Notes: a model not told the origin generated them from the sequence alone. DNA of 64,000 nucleotides from Paludibacteraceae bacterium (GCA_031292565.1 JARLGW010000001.1:372001-436000); one strand, 5' to 3'; numbered from the stretch's first letter, positions 9,524 to 19,130 are shown. Translations and numbers: made by a program.

Positions 9524-10333
9524 ATGACGCTGCAAGTTTATATCTCAACTCAAACGGCTTATCTTTTTATCGGGATTTTGGCTGTGCTGTTTTTTACCTG
9601 TGTTTATCTGCTGGTGAAATACATAAAAACGGATGAGAAAAACGAGAAAACCCAATCGCGGTTTAACGAGTTGGAACATAAAATCAACTCGATGAAGCTG
9701 GATCATATAGACTACAAGTTGAACCCGCATCTTTTTAAAAACATTCTGAACTCTATTCAATCTCACGCCTATCAAACTTATTTCGCGTTGGACAAGTTGG
9801 CTAATGTGCTAAACTATATTTTGTACGAAAGCCCCAAGCGTTTTGTATCCCCAAAAGAAGAGATAGGATTTGCATTGAATCTGATTGAGATAAATAAAAT
9901 AAAAATCAGTCCGCTATTTGAACTAAAGGTAAAAACGAAGTTGGACGAATCCGACCCCGTGTATGAGCAAGAGGTAATTGCGCCCATGATTACGATTGAC
10001 TTGATAGAGAATGCCTTTAAACATGCGGATTTGCAAAGCGCGGATGCTTTTATTACTATCTCTTTTGAATTTCAGGACGGGTGCTTGAAACTTACCGTTG
10101 CCAATAAAGTGTCGGCCAAACCACCTATGAAAAAAGGGAAAGGCGGCATTGGTACGGAAACATTTGAAGAGCGGCTGAATATCTTTTACGGGGGATGCTA
10201 TAAGCTGGAACAGTTTACGGAAGACGGCGTTTTTATTTCACATCTAAAAATAGATCTACTTGAATACAAATCTAAATTGCTTGCTGCTAGACGACGAGAT
10301 GCCGGGTCTGACTTACTTGAAGATGCTCTGTGA
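9524..10333 (+). CDS. LytS/YehU-type sensor histidine kinase
   Basis: A 269-residue inner-membrane kinase with one N-terminal membrane helix (about residues 12-32) and no large sensor domain. The phospho-acceptor region has the His_kinase family form LNPHLFKNILNSI. The ATP-binding half has the N-box DLIENAFKHA and a G-box GKGGIGTETFEERL. The start is the ATG at 9524; upstream in-frame codons give an unlikely extension that would overlap a TATTTTTG -7 element at 9502-9509. It overlaps the response regulator gene by 74 bp, so the two are co-translated. It stands divergent to the metal-efflux cluster and may regulate it or the downstream antiporter; both are inferences. Confidence 0.9.
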   Translation: MTLQVYISTQTAYLFIGILAVLFFTCVYLLVKYIKTDEKNEKTQSRFNELEHKINSMKLDHIDYKLNPHLFKNILNSIQSHAYQTYFALDKLANVLNYILYESPKRFVSPKEEIGFALNLIEINKIKISPLFELKVKTKLDESDPVYEQEVIAPMITIDLIENAFKHADLQSADAFITISFEFQDGCLKLTVANKVSAKPPMKKGKGGIGTETFEERLNIFYGGCYKLEQFTEDGVFISHLKIDLLEYKSKLLAARRRDAGSDLLEDAL

Positions 10334-10979
10334 ACAAATAGAGGGGCTCAACGTGGTGAAGGCATTTAATAGTTCGGAGGTTTTTGTGCGAGATATGCAA
10401 AACCTCGATTTCGATTTGTGCATATTGGATATTGAAATGCCGGGCTTAAACGGCTTACAGGTAGCCCGCTTATTAAAAGGAAAGGCTATTATTTTTACCA
10501 CCGCGTATAAAGAATACGCGATAGATGCTTTTGATGTGGACGCGGTGGACTATCTGGTAAAGCCGATCAAAAAAGAGCGATTGGAAATAGCCATAGAAAA
10601 AGCAGCCTCCCGCCTGGCATTAAGGCGAGAAGAAAATAAATGCCTGCAACTGAATACCGACAAAGGGAAAGCCTTGATTAAGGTTGACGAATTGTACTAC
10701 ATTAAAGTTTCGGAAACCGACAGTCGGGATAAAGAAGCCTTTCTGTCGGATAACCGGCGATTGACCCTAAAGAATATTTCGTTTGAGCACCTGCTAAAGG
10801 AGCTTCCCTCCCACCAATTTTGCCGGGTAAACAAACGGGAAATTATTGCACTAAAAGCCGTGGCTCATTTTTCGTCCGATCAAATAACTACCATTCTTAC
10901 CAACAAATCGGGCGAACAAATTAAACTTTTGTTGAGCGAAATCTACAAAAACAACTTTGCCAAAATGCTTGGCAACTAA
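10260..10979 (+). CDS. LytTR-family response regulator
   Basis: A 239-residue regulator. The receiver domain has the acidic pair in LLLDDEMPG, the phospho-acceptor Asp in CILDIEMPG, and the Thr/Lys positions in FTTAYKEYAIDAF and YLVKPIKK. The C-terminal half (about 145-235) is a LytTR DNA-binding domain (VDELYYIKVSE, FCRVNKREII). The only start that keeps the receiver intact is TTG at 10260; a stop sits three codons upstream and the first ATG is inside the DDEMPG motif. It overlaps the kinase by 74 bp. Confidence 0.92.
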   Translation: MNTNLNCLLLDDEMPGLTYLKMLCEQIEGLNVVKAFNSSEVFVRDMQNLDFDLCILDIEMPGLNGLQVARLLKGKAIIFTTAYKEYAIDAFDVDAVDYLVKPIKKERLEIAIEKAASRLALRREENKCLQLNTDKGKALIKVDELYYIKVSETDSRDKEAFLSDNRRLTLKNISFEHLLKELPSHQFCRVNKREIIALKAVAHFSSDQITTILTNKSGEQIKLLLSEIYKNNFAKMLGN

Positions 10980-11127
10980 TTTGGTTACATATTTTTCCCG
11001 TCTTGTTACATTCCTTTACTACAAGGCTTTTCACCCTGTTTTTTTCCAAATTAAACTACTAATTTTGCACTCGAAAACTTAAGTTAACGAGAAGTCAGCA
11101 CATCACTATTGGAAAGGAGAAAGAGCC

Positions 11128-13404
11128 ATGAGAAAGTTTCGAAATTTATTATTTTACGTTTGCATTATCGGAAGTGTTTCCTTTGTTATGTATTGTATTG
11201 TACAAGCCGGAAGTGTGCTTGAACTCGGACGGCATATTGTACAACCTACGTCGGATAAAGGTTCGTGGGGTGAGTTTGTTCAAACTTTTTCGCAAAATAT
11301 CAAGCACCCGTTGGCTCTTTTGTTAGCTCAAATTGTAACTATTATTTTCGCGGCTCGCCTTTTTGGCTGGGTATGTAAAAAGATAGGACAACCGAGCGTG
11401 GTAGGCGAAATTATAGCCGGTATCGTGTTGGGGCCATCTTTGCTAGGCATGTATTTTCCTCACGTATCACATGCTTTATTTCCCATTGAATCGTTAGGTA
11501 ATCTTCAATTATTAAGCCAGATAGGTCTTATCCTGTTTATGTTTACCATCGGGATGGAGCTGGACACAAAGGTGCTGAAAAATAAGGCACACGACGCGGT
11601 GGTAATAAGCCATGCCAGCATTATTATTCCCTTTGGGCTGGGTATGGGGCTTGCCTATTACATCTACACCACGTTTGCACCCATGGGGGTAAAGTTTTCC
11701 TCATTCGCCATGTTCCTGGGGGTTGCCATGAGTATAACGGCATTCCCGGTACTGGCTCGGATTATTCAAGAACGAAATATTCATAAAACCAAACTGGGAA
11801 CCATCGTTATAACCTGCGCGGCGGCTGACGACATAACGGGCTGGGTGCTGTTGGCCTCCATTATAGCCATTGTTAAAGCAGGTTCGTTTGTAAGTTCCAT
11901 CCACACCATCCTGTTGGCGTTGGCCTATGTTTTCCTTATGATAAAGGTGGTACGGCCGTTTTTGCGAAGAGTTGGCGATTTGCACTCAACTAAAGAAAGC
12001 TTGAATAAATCTATTGTTGGCCTTTTCTTTATTGTGATTATTCTATCGTCCTACGCCACGGAAGTGATTGGCATTCATGCCCTTTTCGGTGCGTTTATGG
12101 CTGGAGCCATTATGCCGGACAACCCTAAATTCAGGAATGCTTTTACTGAAAAGGTTGAAGATATAGCCTTGGTGTTGCTCCTCCCCCTGTTTTTTGTTTA
12201 CACGGGACTCAGAACCGAGATTGGACTGATAAATGATGTGTATTTATGGAAAATAACGGGGCTAATTATTTTAGTAGCAATTTCCGGTAAATTTTTTGGC
12301 AGTGCGTTGGCCGCTAAGTTTGTAGGTCAAAACTGGAGGGATAGCTTGACCATCGGCGTGCTGATGAATACACGGGGATTGATGGAACTGATAGTGCTGA
12401 ACATCGGTTATGATCTGGGCGTGCTGAATCCACAAATTTTTACCATGATGATTATTATGGCTCTTATTACCACGTTTATAACGGGGCCTTTGCTATCGTT
12501 GATAAACAAAATATTCAAACCTGACAAAGAAGAATATCAACAAGCGATGTCCAACTTTAGCAAATACAAAGTGCTGATTTCATTTGGTAATGCCGACAGG
12601 GGTAAATCTTTGCTAAGGCTGGCCAATTCGTTGGTAAAAAAGCTCAACGGGAATGCTCAAATTACGGCCATGCATCTTTCGTCCAGCAATGAAATGAAAC
12701 CGTACAACATAGAGGATTATGAAAATGAAGTTTTCGCCCCTATTATAGAGGAATCAAAAAACCTCAACCAAAAGGTTCTCACACTGTTCAAGCCATCAAA
12801 TAATATTGACGACGACATTGCGGAGTTAGCCAACAAGGGTGATTATGACCTGCTGCTAATCGGTGTAGGGCAATCTATATACGAAGGAAGTTTACTCGGT
12901 AAAATTCTTGGGTTTACAACCAAAATTATCAACCCCGACCGACTTATTAACCAGATGACGGGAAAGGAAAGTTTGTTTGAAAACTCACCGTTCGACGAAC
13001 GTACCAGAACTATTATATCCAACGCAACTATCCCGGTGGGGATATTTGTAGATAAATCGTTTGTAAAAGCCGATAGCGTGTTTATACCGATATTAGACAA
13101 GAACGACGTGTTTTTAATTCGTTATGCTCAAAAACTAATCAATAATTCAGGAGCTCAAATATCGGTTATTGATGTAAATAACCAGCTCAATAAATTTACG
13201 GAGATAAAAGAGTTGATACGAAATATAGAACAAATTGCACCGAGTCATATTTCCGTGTATCCGTATTCTTTTATGGATTCAAACTTCTTGAAGCAACAGG
13301 ATTTAATGCTTATAAGTATCGATTGCTGGAAAAAAGCCATCGATAACAAAAGACCTTGGCTAACGAAAATTCCATCCACCTTGATTTTAAACGCGAAAAT
13401 TTAA
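11128..13404 (+). CDS. CPA2-family monovalent cation:proton antiporter
   Basis: A 758-residue protein: an N-terminal hydrophobic segment, a linker, then an antiporter domain (about residues 55-470) with roughly a dozen membrane helices. Typical blocks are GQPSVVGEIIAGIVLGPSLLG, LFMFTIGMELD, AADDITGW (the ion-binding Asp pair) and NTRGLMELIVLNIG. A soluble C-terminal region of about 290 residues (IGVGQSIYEGS, IPVGIFVDK) resembles tandem universal-stress-protein domains. It exchanges Na+ or K+ for H+ at the inner membrane. A TAATTTTG -7 element lies at 11060-11067. Confidence 0.9.
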   Translation: MRKFRNLLFYVCIIGSVSFVMYCIVQAGSVLELGRHIVQPTSDKGSWGEFVQTFSQNIKHPLALLLAQIVTIIFAARLFGWVCKKIGQPSVVGEIIAGIVLGPSLLGMYFPHVSHALFPIESLGNLQLLSQIGLILFMFTIGMELDTKVLKNKAHDAVVISHASIIIPFGLGMGLAYYIYTTFAPMGVKFSSFAMFLGVAMSITAFPVLARIIQERNIHKTKLGTIVITCAAADDITGWVLLASIIAIVKAGSFVSSIHTILLALAYVFLMIKVVRPFLRRVGDLHSTKESLNKSIVGLFFIVIILSSYATEVIGIHALFGAFMAGAIMPDNPKFRNAFTEKVEDIALVLLLPLFFVYTGLRTEIGLINDVYLWKITGLIILVAISGKFFGSALAAKFVGQNWRDSLTIGVLMNTRGLMELIVLNIGYDLGVLNPQIFTMMIIMALITTFITGPLLSLINKIFKPDKEEYQQAMSNFSKYKVLISFGNADRGKSLLRLANSLVKKLNGNAQITAMHLSSSNEMKPYNIEDYENEVFAPIIEESKNLNQKVLTLFKPSNNIDDDIAELANKGDYDLLLIGVGQSIYEGSLLGKILGFTTKIINPDRLINQMTGKESLFENSPFDERTRTIISNATIPVGIFVDKSFVKADSVFIPILDKNDVFLIRYAQKLINNSGAQISVIDVNNQLNKFTEIKELIRNIEQIAPSHISVYPYSFMDSNFLKQQDLMLISIDCWKKAIDNKRPWLTKIPSTLILNAKI

Positions 13405-13490
13405 TGACATCCACGGCTGTTGTTGAGAACTTCTCCGTAGGTAATAAATATCAATAGAAAATATACTTATCTCCTTATAAAAAATGAAAC

Positions 13491-13517
13491 GCCCTGCAAA
13501 TAATATTATTGCAGGGC
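13491..13517. terminator. hairpin terminator between convergent genes
   Basis: GCCCTGCAA pairs perfectly with TTGCAGGGC across a 9-nt AT-only loop and is followed by TTTTCATTTT. It lies between the convergent antiporter and sorting-domain genes. The flanking A/T runs suggest it can serve both strands. Confidence 0.85.
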
Positions 13518-13540
13518 TTTTCATTTTGTTCACATTCGTG

Positions 13541-14266
13541 CTATTTCACAAATACTTTTTTAGTAATTCCGTTTACCTTTACAATATACAAACCGGCAAC
13601 AGGAACTCCTATCTTTTTAATATTAGAGTTGGTAATTGCACTTGTAATAAGGCTACCATCAGCAGAGAACACGCTAAGGTTTGACCCGGATTTTATTCCT
13701 GAAATCACAATAGCCTTGTTATCTCCATAAACCAGAAAATTGTTATCCGTCGCTTCGGATATTGAGGTTACTACGTCTGTTGACGTGATGAAGATATTAG
13801 CTTTTCCATACAGATTGTCTGTAAAAAAGGCGATGTAATATACTCCTGCGGCCAACGCGGCAGTACTCCCTGCACTAATGTTCATGTATACATCAGTAGA
13901 CAAATCCACATTCTTCGATACAATGACAGCATACAAAGACGACGAAATCTCATTTGAAGTTAATAGAAAATGCAAAGAATCTGCCGAAGTAAGAGTCACT
14001 TTGAACCCAACAGCTGGATAGCTTTGGCTTATAGCTGACATGTAAATGTATTTAGCTGTTTTCGATGAGTCAATAGCTAAACTATCCACCGAGTAAGGTA
14101 ATGCGATAGAATCATAGAATTGCTCTGTTGGAACTACTCCCGATCGGAATGAAGGACCTTGACTTGTACTACTAGGAAACGGGTTGCCATTACTTGCACT
14201 TACAGTACAAAAATAAAGTGAACTAAATAAAACCGATAGAGTAAAAATTAATTTTTTCATAAACAT
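13541..14266 (-). CDS. exported protein with T9SS type A sorting domain
   Basis: A 241-residue protein with a signal peptide (MFMKKLIFTLSVLFSSLYF). The middle (about 45-165) reads like a beta-sandwich (LTSADSLHFLLTS, VYMNISAGSTAALAAGVYYIAF), reminiscent of pre-peptidase-like domains. The C-terminal 70 residues have the sorting-domain pattern GSNLSVFSADGSLI and GLYIVKVNG, ending in KKVFVK. It is therefore probably exported by the type IX system and attached at the cell surface. The cargo function is unknown. A second ATG two codons in is an equally good start. Confidence 0.85.
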   Translation of the reverse strand: MFMKKLIFTLSVLFSSLYFCTVSASNGNPFPSSTSQGPSFRSGVVPTEQFYDSIALPYSVDSLAIDSSKTAKYIYMSAISQSYPAVGFKVTLTSADSLHFLLTSNEISSSLYAVIVSKNVDLSTDVYMNISAGSTAALAAGVYYIAFFTDNLYGKANIFITSTDVVTSISEATDNNFLVYGDNKAIVISGIKSGSNLSVFSADGSLITSAITNSNIKKIGVPVAGLYIVKVNGITKKVFVK

Positions 14267-14380
14267 GTGTTTTAGTTAATAATATAATTAAAAAATAAAT
14301 TAACCCGAGTATCATAAATATCACTTTAATGTTATCATTATACAAAACACTTATTTTTATAGTAACATCTTTAATATAAA

Positions 14381-14425
14381 AAACAAAACGCTTTAACCTT
14401 TTGTTCGGGTTAAAGCGTTTTGTTT
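14381..14425 (-). terminator. strong hairpin terminator
   Basis: AAACAAAACGCTTTAACC pairs with GGTTAAAGCGTTTTGTTT as an 18-bp perfect stem with a 9-nt loop. It starts 20 bp past the stop of the gene at 14445-15107. A/T runs on both arms supply the U tract. Confidence 0.88.
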
Positions 14426-14444
14426 AACAAATAAATACTATATT

Positions 14445-15107
14445 TTATTTCCAAATGCCTTTTTTCTTTTGATCGGCAAGTACGTCAAGCTGAATATTTT
14501 TCAAGTCGTAAGCACGGCTTGTTAGGGCTATTTCGGCGGCTTTGTCGGCAGTCTTGGCTTCAAGGTATTGTTTCACCAAGATGTTTTCATCACGCAAGGT
14601 AGCCAGCCACCACAGGGCATTAGCCCCTATCATGTATTTGTCAAGGTCTTTGCGCTCATCATTGCCTTTGGCTTTTTCCAGCAAACGGTCGATGTATCGG
14701 CTATCGCCCGTGGCGTAGTACGAGTAGCAAAGCATCTCGTTTGCATCGGGCGTTTCGGGAGCATTGGTATATATATCGTCGATATTGCTGTTGGTTATGG
14801 TTTCAAACATGTCTTGCAACTCCGCACTCTTTATCTTCTTTAGTTTGCTTTGGAAGTCAGCCTTAATCTTACCATCCACACCAAACAATGCACAATAAAA
14901 TGCCCGAAAGCGAAGCTCAAACACGTTGGCATCATATACCCCCGCGTTCAGGTAGTCGATAGTCTGGTTTACCAAACTCTTATCGTGCAGGAAATAATAC
15001 GTTTGCAGTGTTTTCCAAAACTTATCGGCCTTCTCGTTTTGCGCCGATACGTTTCCTGCCAATAACAGGAAAAACAATAGCGAAAATAAACATAGTGTTT
15101 TTTTCAT
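14445..15107 (-). CDS. periplasmic hypothetical protein, mainly helical
   Basis: A 220-residue protein with a clear signal peptide ending NVSAQ at residue 23. The mature part is hydrophilic and looks helical, with repeated short helices rich in Asp, Lys and Tyr (YYFLHDKSLVNQTIDYLN, DPNEMLCYSYYATGDSRYIDR-like spacing), suggesting a TPR-like fold. I do not recognise the family. It is monocistronic: a strong terminator follows and a separate gene precedes. Confidence 0.75.
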   Translation of the reverse strand: MKKTLCLFSLLFFLLLAGNVSAQNEKADKFWKTLQTYYFLHDKSLVNQTIDYLNAGVYDANVFELRFRAFYCALFGVDGKIKADFQSKLKKIKSAELQDMFETITNSNIDDIYTNAPETPDANEMLCYSYYATGDSRYIDRLLEKAKGNDERKDLDKYMIGANALWWLATLRDENILVKQYLEAKTADKAAEIALTSRAYDLKNIQLDVLADQKKKGIWK

Positions 15108-15164
15108 AGCGTTAATTTAAGCATTAAGGATTAGACGTTTATTGTAAAGGCAAAATTAATTAAT

Positions 15165-15611
15165 TTATTTGTCTTTTTGCACAAGCCATTCCGTTGAATC
15201 TTTTCCACCTTGCTCCTTCAATAAATCCCTGATTTCGGTAAGCAACTGTTCTTGATGCGAAAGGTCTACCAGTTGTTCCGTTTCACGTCCTTTATTACGT
15301 TTTCGTTTGGCACCTTCCAACGCTTTTATCGCGATGAAAACGGTAAAAGCCACGATGAGAAAATCGATAAGTACTTGGAAGAAACTTCCGTAATTAAGGG
15401 TAACCGTACGCTTTGTACCAATTACGTGCATTACGAATTTCATATCATTAAAATCAAGCCCTTTGATGAAAAACCCTATGGGTGGCATTATAATATCCCT
15501 TACAAGCGAAGTTACCACTTTACCCAAACTGCTACCGATAATAACACCGACAGCCATATCCACCACGTTGCCTTGCACGGCAAAATCTCGAAACTCTCTA
15601 AAAATTTTCAT
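15165..15611 (-). CDS. mscL: large-conductance mechanosensitive channel MscL
   Basis: A 148-residue inner-membrane channel that opens under hypo-osmotic tension. It starts with the amphipathic helix MKIFREFRDFAVQGN, then the pore helix VVDMAVGVIIGSSLGKVVTSL. The second helix is VLIDFLIVAFTVFIAI, followed by a basic linker (KRKRNKGR) and a C-terminal helical bundle (QEQLLTEIRDLLKEQ). Length and motif order match the family; the 13-residue tail after that bundle is slightly long. Confidence 0.97.
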   Translation of the reverse strand: MKIFREFRDFAVQGNVVDMAVGVIIGSSLGKVVTSLVRDIIMPPIGFFIKGLDFNDMKFVMHVIGTKRTVTLNYGSFFQVLIDFLIVAFTVFIAIKALEGAKRKRNKGRETEQLVDLSHQEQLLTEIRDLLKEQGGKDSTEWLVQKDK

Positions 15612-15643
15612 CTATATTATCTTTTAAACTAAGTATGCTATTT

Positions 15644-15735
15644 ATTGTTGAACCTCTTCAGGGTTCTGATTCTATGCTCATCTTCTTACCCCGCGTTTCA
15701 TACGGGGTTACCATTGTTTAACCACGCTGTGGTTG
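15644..15735. repeat. dispersed hairpin repeat, copy D (5' part)
   Basis: It has TTGTTGAACCTCTTCAGGGTTC, then CTTACCCCGCGTTTCATACGGGG and AACCACGCTGTGGTT, the last a near-perfect dyad. This is the first half of copy C; the CCCTTT...AAAGGG half is absent. It lies between mscL and the carbonic anhydrase gene. Confidence 0.75.
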
Positions 15736-15786
15736 AATACTAAATATACCTTTCACCATTATGTTGTGTCTATGAATATTAGATTA

Positions 15787-16413
15787 TCAAATTATATGAT
15801 AAATCTCCATAATCTCGTTCAATATCTTATCAAAATCTATTTTCAAATCAATCAATTCGCCCGTACGGATATTAAACACCCACCCGTGTATAGTTAGGTG
15901 CCTTTCACGGCAAGCCTTTTGAACCTCAGCCGTTTTAATCACGTTGACGCATTGCTCCTGCACGTTTAGTTCCACCAACCTATCGTAGCGTTGCTGTTCG
16001 TCGGTAATGGCATCCAGTTCTTTCTTGTGGAGCCGATACACGTCGCGAATGTTGCGCAGCCAGGGATTAAGTATGCCTAGATCTTCCGATTTCAGGGCAG
16101 CCTTCACTCCATTGCATTCGTAATGCCCACACACCACTATATGATCTACTTGCAGGCTGGTTACGGCATAGTTGATTACGGACATCACATTCAAATCCGT
16201 GTTGGGTATCATATTGCCCATGTTGCGATGTACAAACACTTCGCCGGGGCTAACGCCCATCAACTCCTCTGCACTCACCCTGCTATCGGAACAGCCTATG
16301 TACAATACCTTCGGAGTTTGGCTCCTCGATAGTTTTTTAAAATAATCGGGGTCTTGCTCCAATTTCTTTTTTATCCACTCGCGGTTTTGGTTGAAAATAT
16401 ATTTTATATCCAC
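15787..16413 (-). CDS. can: beta-class carbonic anhydrase
   Basis: A 208-residue cytosolic zinc enzyme interconverting CO2 and bicarbonate. The zinc ligands are visible in order: Cys and Asp in GCSDSRVSAEEL (about residue 41), then His and Cys in VVCGHYECNGVKAAL (about residue 96). The RNMGNMIPNTD loop is also conserved. The C-terminal IHGWVFNIRTGELIDLKID completes the fold. A terminator follows the gene upstream of it (16454-16482). Confidence 0.97.
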   Translation of the reverse strand: MDIKYIFNQNREWIKKKLEQDPDYFKKLSRSQTPKVLYIGCSDSRVSAEELMGVSPGEVFVHRNMGNMIPNTDLNVMSVINYAVTSLQVDHIVVCGHYECNGVKAALKSEDLGILNPWLRNIRDVYRLHKKELDAITDEQQRYDRLVELNVQEQCVNVIKTAEVQKACRERHLTIHGWVFNIRTGELIDLKIDFDKILNEIMEIYHII

Positions 16414-16453
16414 AAGAGCTCTATTTATAGGATTAATACGGGCGTGTTTAAAA

Positions 16454-16482
16454 AAAGCTCGTCCTATTGAAGAACGAGCTTT
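16454..16482 (-). terminator. hairpin terminator
   Basis: AAAGCTCGT pairs with ACGAGCTTT over an 11-nt loop, just past the stop codon of the aspartate aminotransferase gene. On the minus strand the A run (16448-16456) gives a U tract. Confidence 0.8.
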
Positions 16483-16507
16483 CTGAGTTTTTTACTGTTT
16501 TGTTTTT

Positions 16508-17701
16508 TTAAACCAGTTTTGCCAATGCTTCTTTCAAGCGATCCATTGCTTTTACAATGTTTTCATCGGAAGTGGCATAGGACATACGGATACAGCTTGG
16601 AGCTCCAAATGCTACACCGCCCACGCAAGCCACATAGGAAGTTTCGAGCAAATACATGGCTAAATCGGCCGAATTGGTAATTTCTTTACCGTTGAACGAT
16701 TTGCCGATGTAGTAACTACAATCGGGGAAAATATAGAATGCTCCGCTTGGTTCGTTTACCTTGAAGCCAGGAATTTCTCTTGCTAATTTTACAATAAGAT
16801 CTTTTCTTCGCTTAAAAGCGGCACACATATCGGCAACACATTGTTGATCGCCCGTGTAAGCAGCTTCCGCGGCTTTTTGTGTAATAGAACTTGGCCCTGA
16901 GGTATATTGTCCTTGCAATTTGTTGCAGGCTGCGGCAATCCATTTTGGTGCGGCAATCCAACCCAAACGCCACCCGGTCATGGCATAACCTTTAGACACC
17001 CCGTTGATAATAACCACACGGTCGCGGATGTTATCAAATTGAGCGATGCTTTCGTGTTTGCCAATATAATTGATGTGCTCGTAAATTTCGTCAGCCAACA
17101 CGATGATGCTAGGATATTTAGCCAGCACATCGGCCAGTCCTTTTAATTCTTCTTTAGTATATACGCTACCTGTTGGGTTGGAAGGTGAGCAAAGTATCAA
17201 CGCTTTGGTTTTAGGCGTGATGGCAGCTTCCAATTGTGCAGGTGTAATTTTAAAATCTTGTTCGATGCCCGCGGTAACAATTACATTTTTACCTTCGGCT
17301 AGTTTCACCATTTCTACATAGCTCACCCAGTATGGAGCGGGTACAATCACTTCGTCGCCTTTGTTTATGATACATAGAATAGTATTACAAACAGATTGTT
17401 TGGCACCATTTGAACATACAATCTGGCTGGCATCGTAAGTCAGCCCATTCTCGTTTTTCAATTTGGCCACGATGGCGTTACGCAAAGCAGGATAACCTGG
17501 TACGGGTGAATAAAAAGAAAAGTTTGCTTCAATAGCTTTTTTGGCAGCTTCTTTAATGTGATCGGGTGTGTTAAAATCAGGTTCTCCCACACTAAGGTTA
17601 ATTACATCAAAGCCTTGTGCCTTTAATTCAGCACTTTTTTGTGACATGGCCAATGTTTCGGAGGCCGCTAAGGCATTTAAACGATCTGAAACTTGAGACA
17701 T
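16508..17701 (-). CDS. aspartate aminotransferase, class I PLP enzyme
   Basis: A 397-residue cytosolic enzyme that moves amino groups between aspartate and 2-oxoglutarate. The N-terminal LSVGEPDFNTPDHIKEAA, the SNGAKQSV and CSPSNPTGSVY loops, the LADEIYEHINY Asp/Tyr pair, and the PLP lysine in NGVSKGYAMTGWRLGW are all present. The start is the ATG at 17701; a TTG twelve codons upstream gives a non-homologous extension. It resembles the Ib subgroup, which may also act on prephenate. A second enzyme of the same fold lies at 52582. Confidence 0.93.
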   Translation of the reverse strand: MSQVSDRLNALAASETLAMSQKSAELKAQGFDVINLSVGEPDFNTPDHIKEAAKKAIEANFSFYSPVPGYPALRNAIVAKLKNENGLTYDASQIVCSNGAKQSVCNTILCIINKGDEVIVPAPYWVSYVEMVKLAEGKNVIVTAGIEQDFKITPAQLEAAITPKTKALILCSPSNPTGSVYTKEELKGLADVLAKYPSIIVLADEIYEHINYIGKHESIAQFDNIRDRVVIINGVSKGYAMTGWRLGWIAAPKWIAAACNKLQGQYTSGPSSITQKAAEAAYTGDQQCVADMCAAFKRRKDLIVKLAREIPGFKVNEPSGAFYIFPDCSYYIGKSFNGKEITNSADLAMYLLETSYVACVGGVAFGAPSCIRMSYATSDENIVKAMDRLKEALAKLV

Positions 17702-17834
17702 TTTGTTCGATTTATAGGGTTTATTTTCAGGGTGCAAAACTAATACATTTAATTAAAATGTAATAAATTAGTGATGTTTAATCCCCGTTTGATTTTAAAA
17801 TTTTATAGCAAGATCATTATATTAACCTTCAGGC

Positions 17835-18386
17835 TTAAAAATTAGGTGGTGTTACCACCCAAATTAATTCTGCCTGTTCTCCTGAACGATTGGTTAATAC
17901 ATGCGATACTTTTGAATTAAAATAAATACTATCACCTTTCTTCACTTCATATTCTTTGTCGTCCAACATAAAGAATACATTCCCCTGTATAACATAAAAA
18001 AACTGCTGCCCCTGATGGTTCTGAAATAAATCAACCGAAACAGTGCTTGCCGGCACCTTCACCAAAAAATTATCCATCAGCTTGTTAATGTCGTGATGCG
18101 AAAGCTGATATACCGCGGTTCCGTTTGCCAAACGGTTTATCTCCAATTTTTCATCCGCTTTTACCAACGGATTATTTTTCAACGTGTCATTTTCCCCAAT
18201 TAATTCCCCCACCGTGGAATGCAAATTGTCCGCAATAGATTTCAATGTAAAAAGAGATGGGTATGCCTTCATCTTTTCTATTTGCGACAAACCACTAGGA
18301 GTAATCCCCACCCGTTTAGCTAAATCGCTCAACTGGAGGTTCAGAAGTTCTCGTTTCTTTTTTATGCGTTCACCTATATGGTTCAT
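17835..18386 (-). CDS. XRE-family regulator with C-terminal cupin domain
   Basis: A 183-residue transcription factor. Residues 5-60 form a helix-turn-helix (RIKKKRELLNLQLSDLAKRVG, SGLSQIEKMKAYPSL). Residues 105-180 form a cupin small-molecule sensor (FQNHQGQQFFYVIQGNVFFML, KKGDSIYFNSKVSHVL). Proteins of this shape usually control amino-acid, polyamine or redox genes. It lies 134 bp upstream of the aspartate aminotransferase on the same strand, so regulation of that gene is possible but unproven. Confidence 0.92.
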   Translation of the reverse strand: MNHIGERIKKKRELLNLQLSDLAKRVGITPSGLSQIEKMKAYPSLFTLKSIADNLHSTVGELIGENDTLKNNPLVKADEKLEINRLANGTAVYQLSHHDINKLMDNFLVKVPASTVSVDLFQNHQGQQFFYVIQGNVFFMLDDKEYEVKKGDSIYFNSKVSHVLTNRSGEQAELIWVVTPPNF

Positions 18387-18563
18387 TGATTTACTTAACT
18401 ATTTTTCTGATTACAAAGATATATAATGAATTTAAAAAATGAAGTAATTTATTGAAAAATGAAGTGTGCCTTAATTTTTTTAATAAAACCCCAAAATGGT
18501 GTTTAAGAATCTTTAGCGTTAATATTCACCTATTAGAAATTCATTTCCATATCTTTGAAGCCT

Positions 18564-18896
18564 ATGAATTTAACAGTAAAACATACACTTCGGACGCAAA
18601 TAGCACTGCTGCTATTAAGCTTGTTCTTGAGTGCGCTTTGCATGAAGCCTCTCCATGTGCTGTTTATTCATCACGAACAAAGCAGCAATTCTCTTGGTGG
18701 AAATGCAATTTCCGGCGAACATCAACATAATTGTCCTGTTTGTAATTTTGAGTTTTGCGAATTCATTCCACGCAAAGCTATAGTTGTTCCCACGGTCTAT
18801 TGTTTTTTTCATAAAGAACAAACACCTCATCTTGTAGCGTGTCTTATCCGTCAGTCATCACATCTGTTCCAACTAAGGGCACCTCCCGCTCTATAA
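18564..18896 (+). CDS. small His/Cys-containing membrane or exported protein
   Basis: A 110-residue protein. The N-terminus has one hydrophobic segment (about 17-33), then the metal-binding-looking string HHEQSS and GEHQHNCPVCNFEFCEF. The rest is short and basic. I do not recognise a named family, but the position before a metal-type TonB receptor and the HxH/CPxC cluster resemble small proteins accompanying copper or zinc uptake and efflux genes. The ATG at 18564 is preferred over an in-frame TTG three codons upstream. Both strands were examined; only this frame shows the motif. Confidence 0.6.
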   Translation: MNLTVKHTLRTQIALLLLSLFLSALCMKPLHVLFIHHEQSSNSLGGNAISGEHQHNCPVCNFEFCEFIPRKAIVVPTVYCFFHKEQTPHLVACLIRQSSHLFQLRAPPAL

Positions 18897-19130
18897 AATC
18901 TTTCCTCATTATTTTTAAACCGATTTTGCACAAAAAAAGGATCACAAAAATATAATATCTTCTTTTCGTGTACATATTGGTTTAGTTCATTATCCTATTT
19001 TGTGTTCACCGTTTATCTTGGTGTTTTCAAGATAAATCGAATCTTCGTATATACCTGTTATCCAAATCGGCATAAGGTATATAATTTATAAAAAGATATT
19101 TAGGTAAACAAAAAACAGATAACAAAAGCC

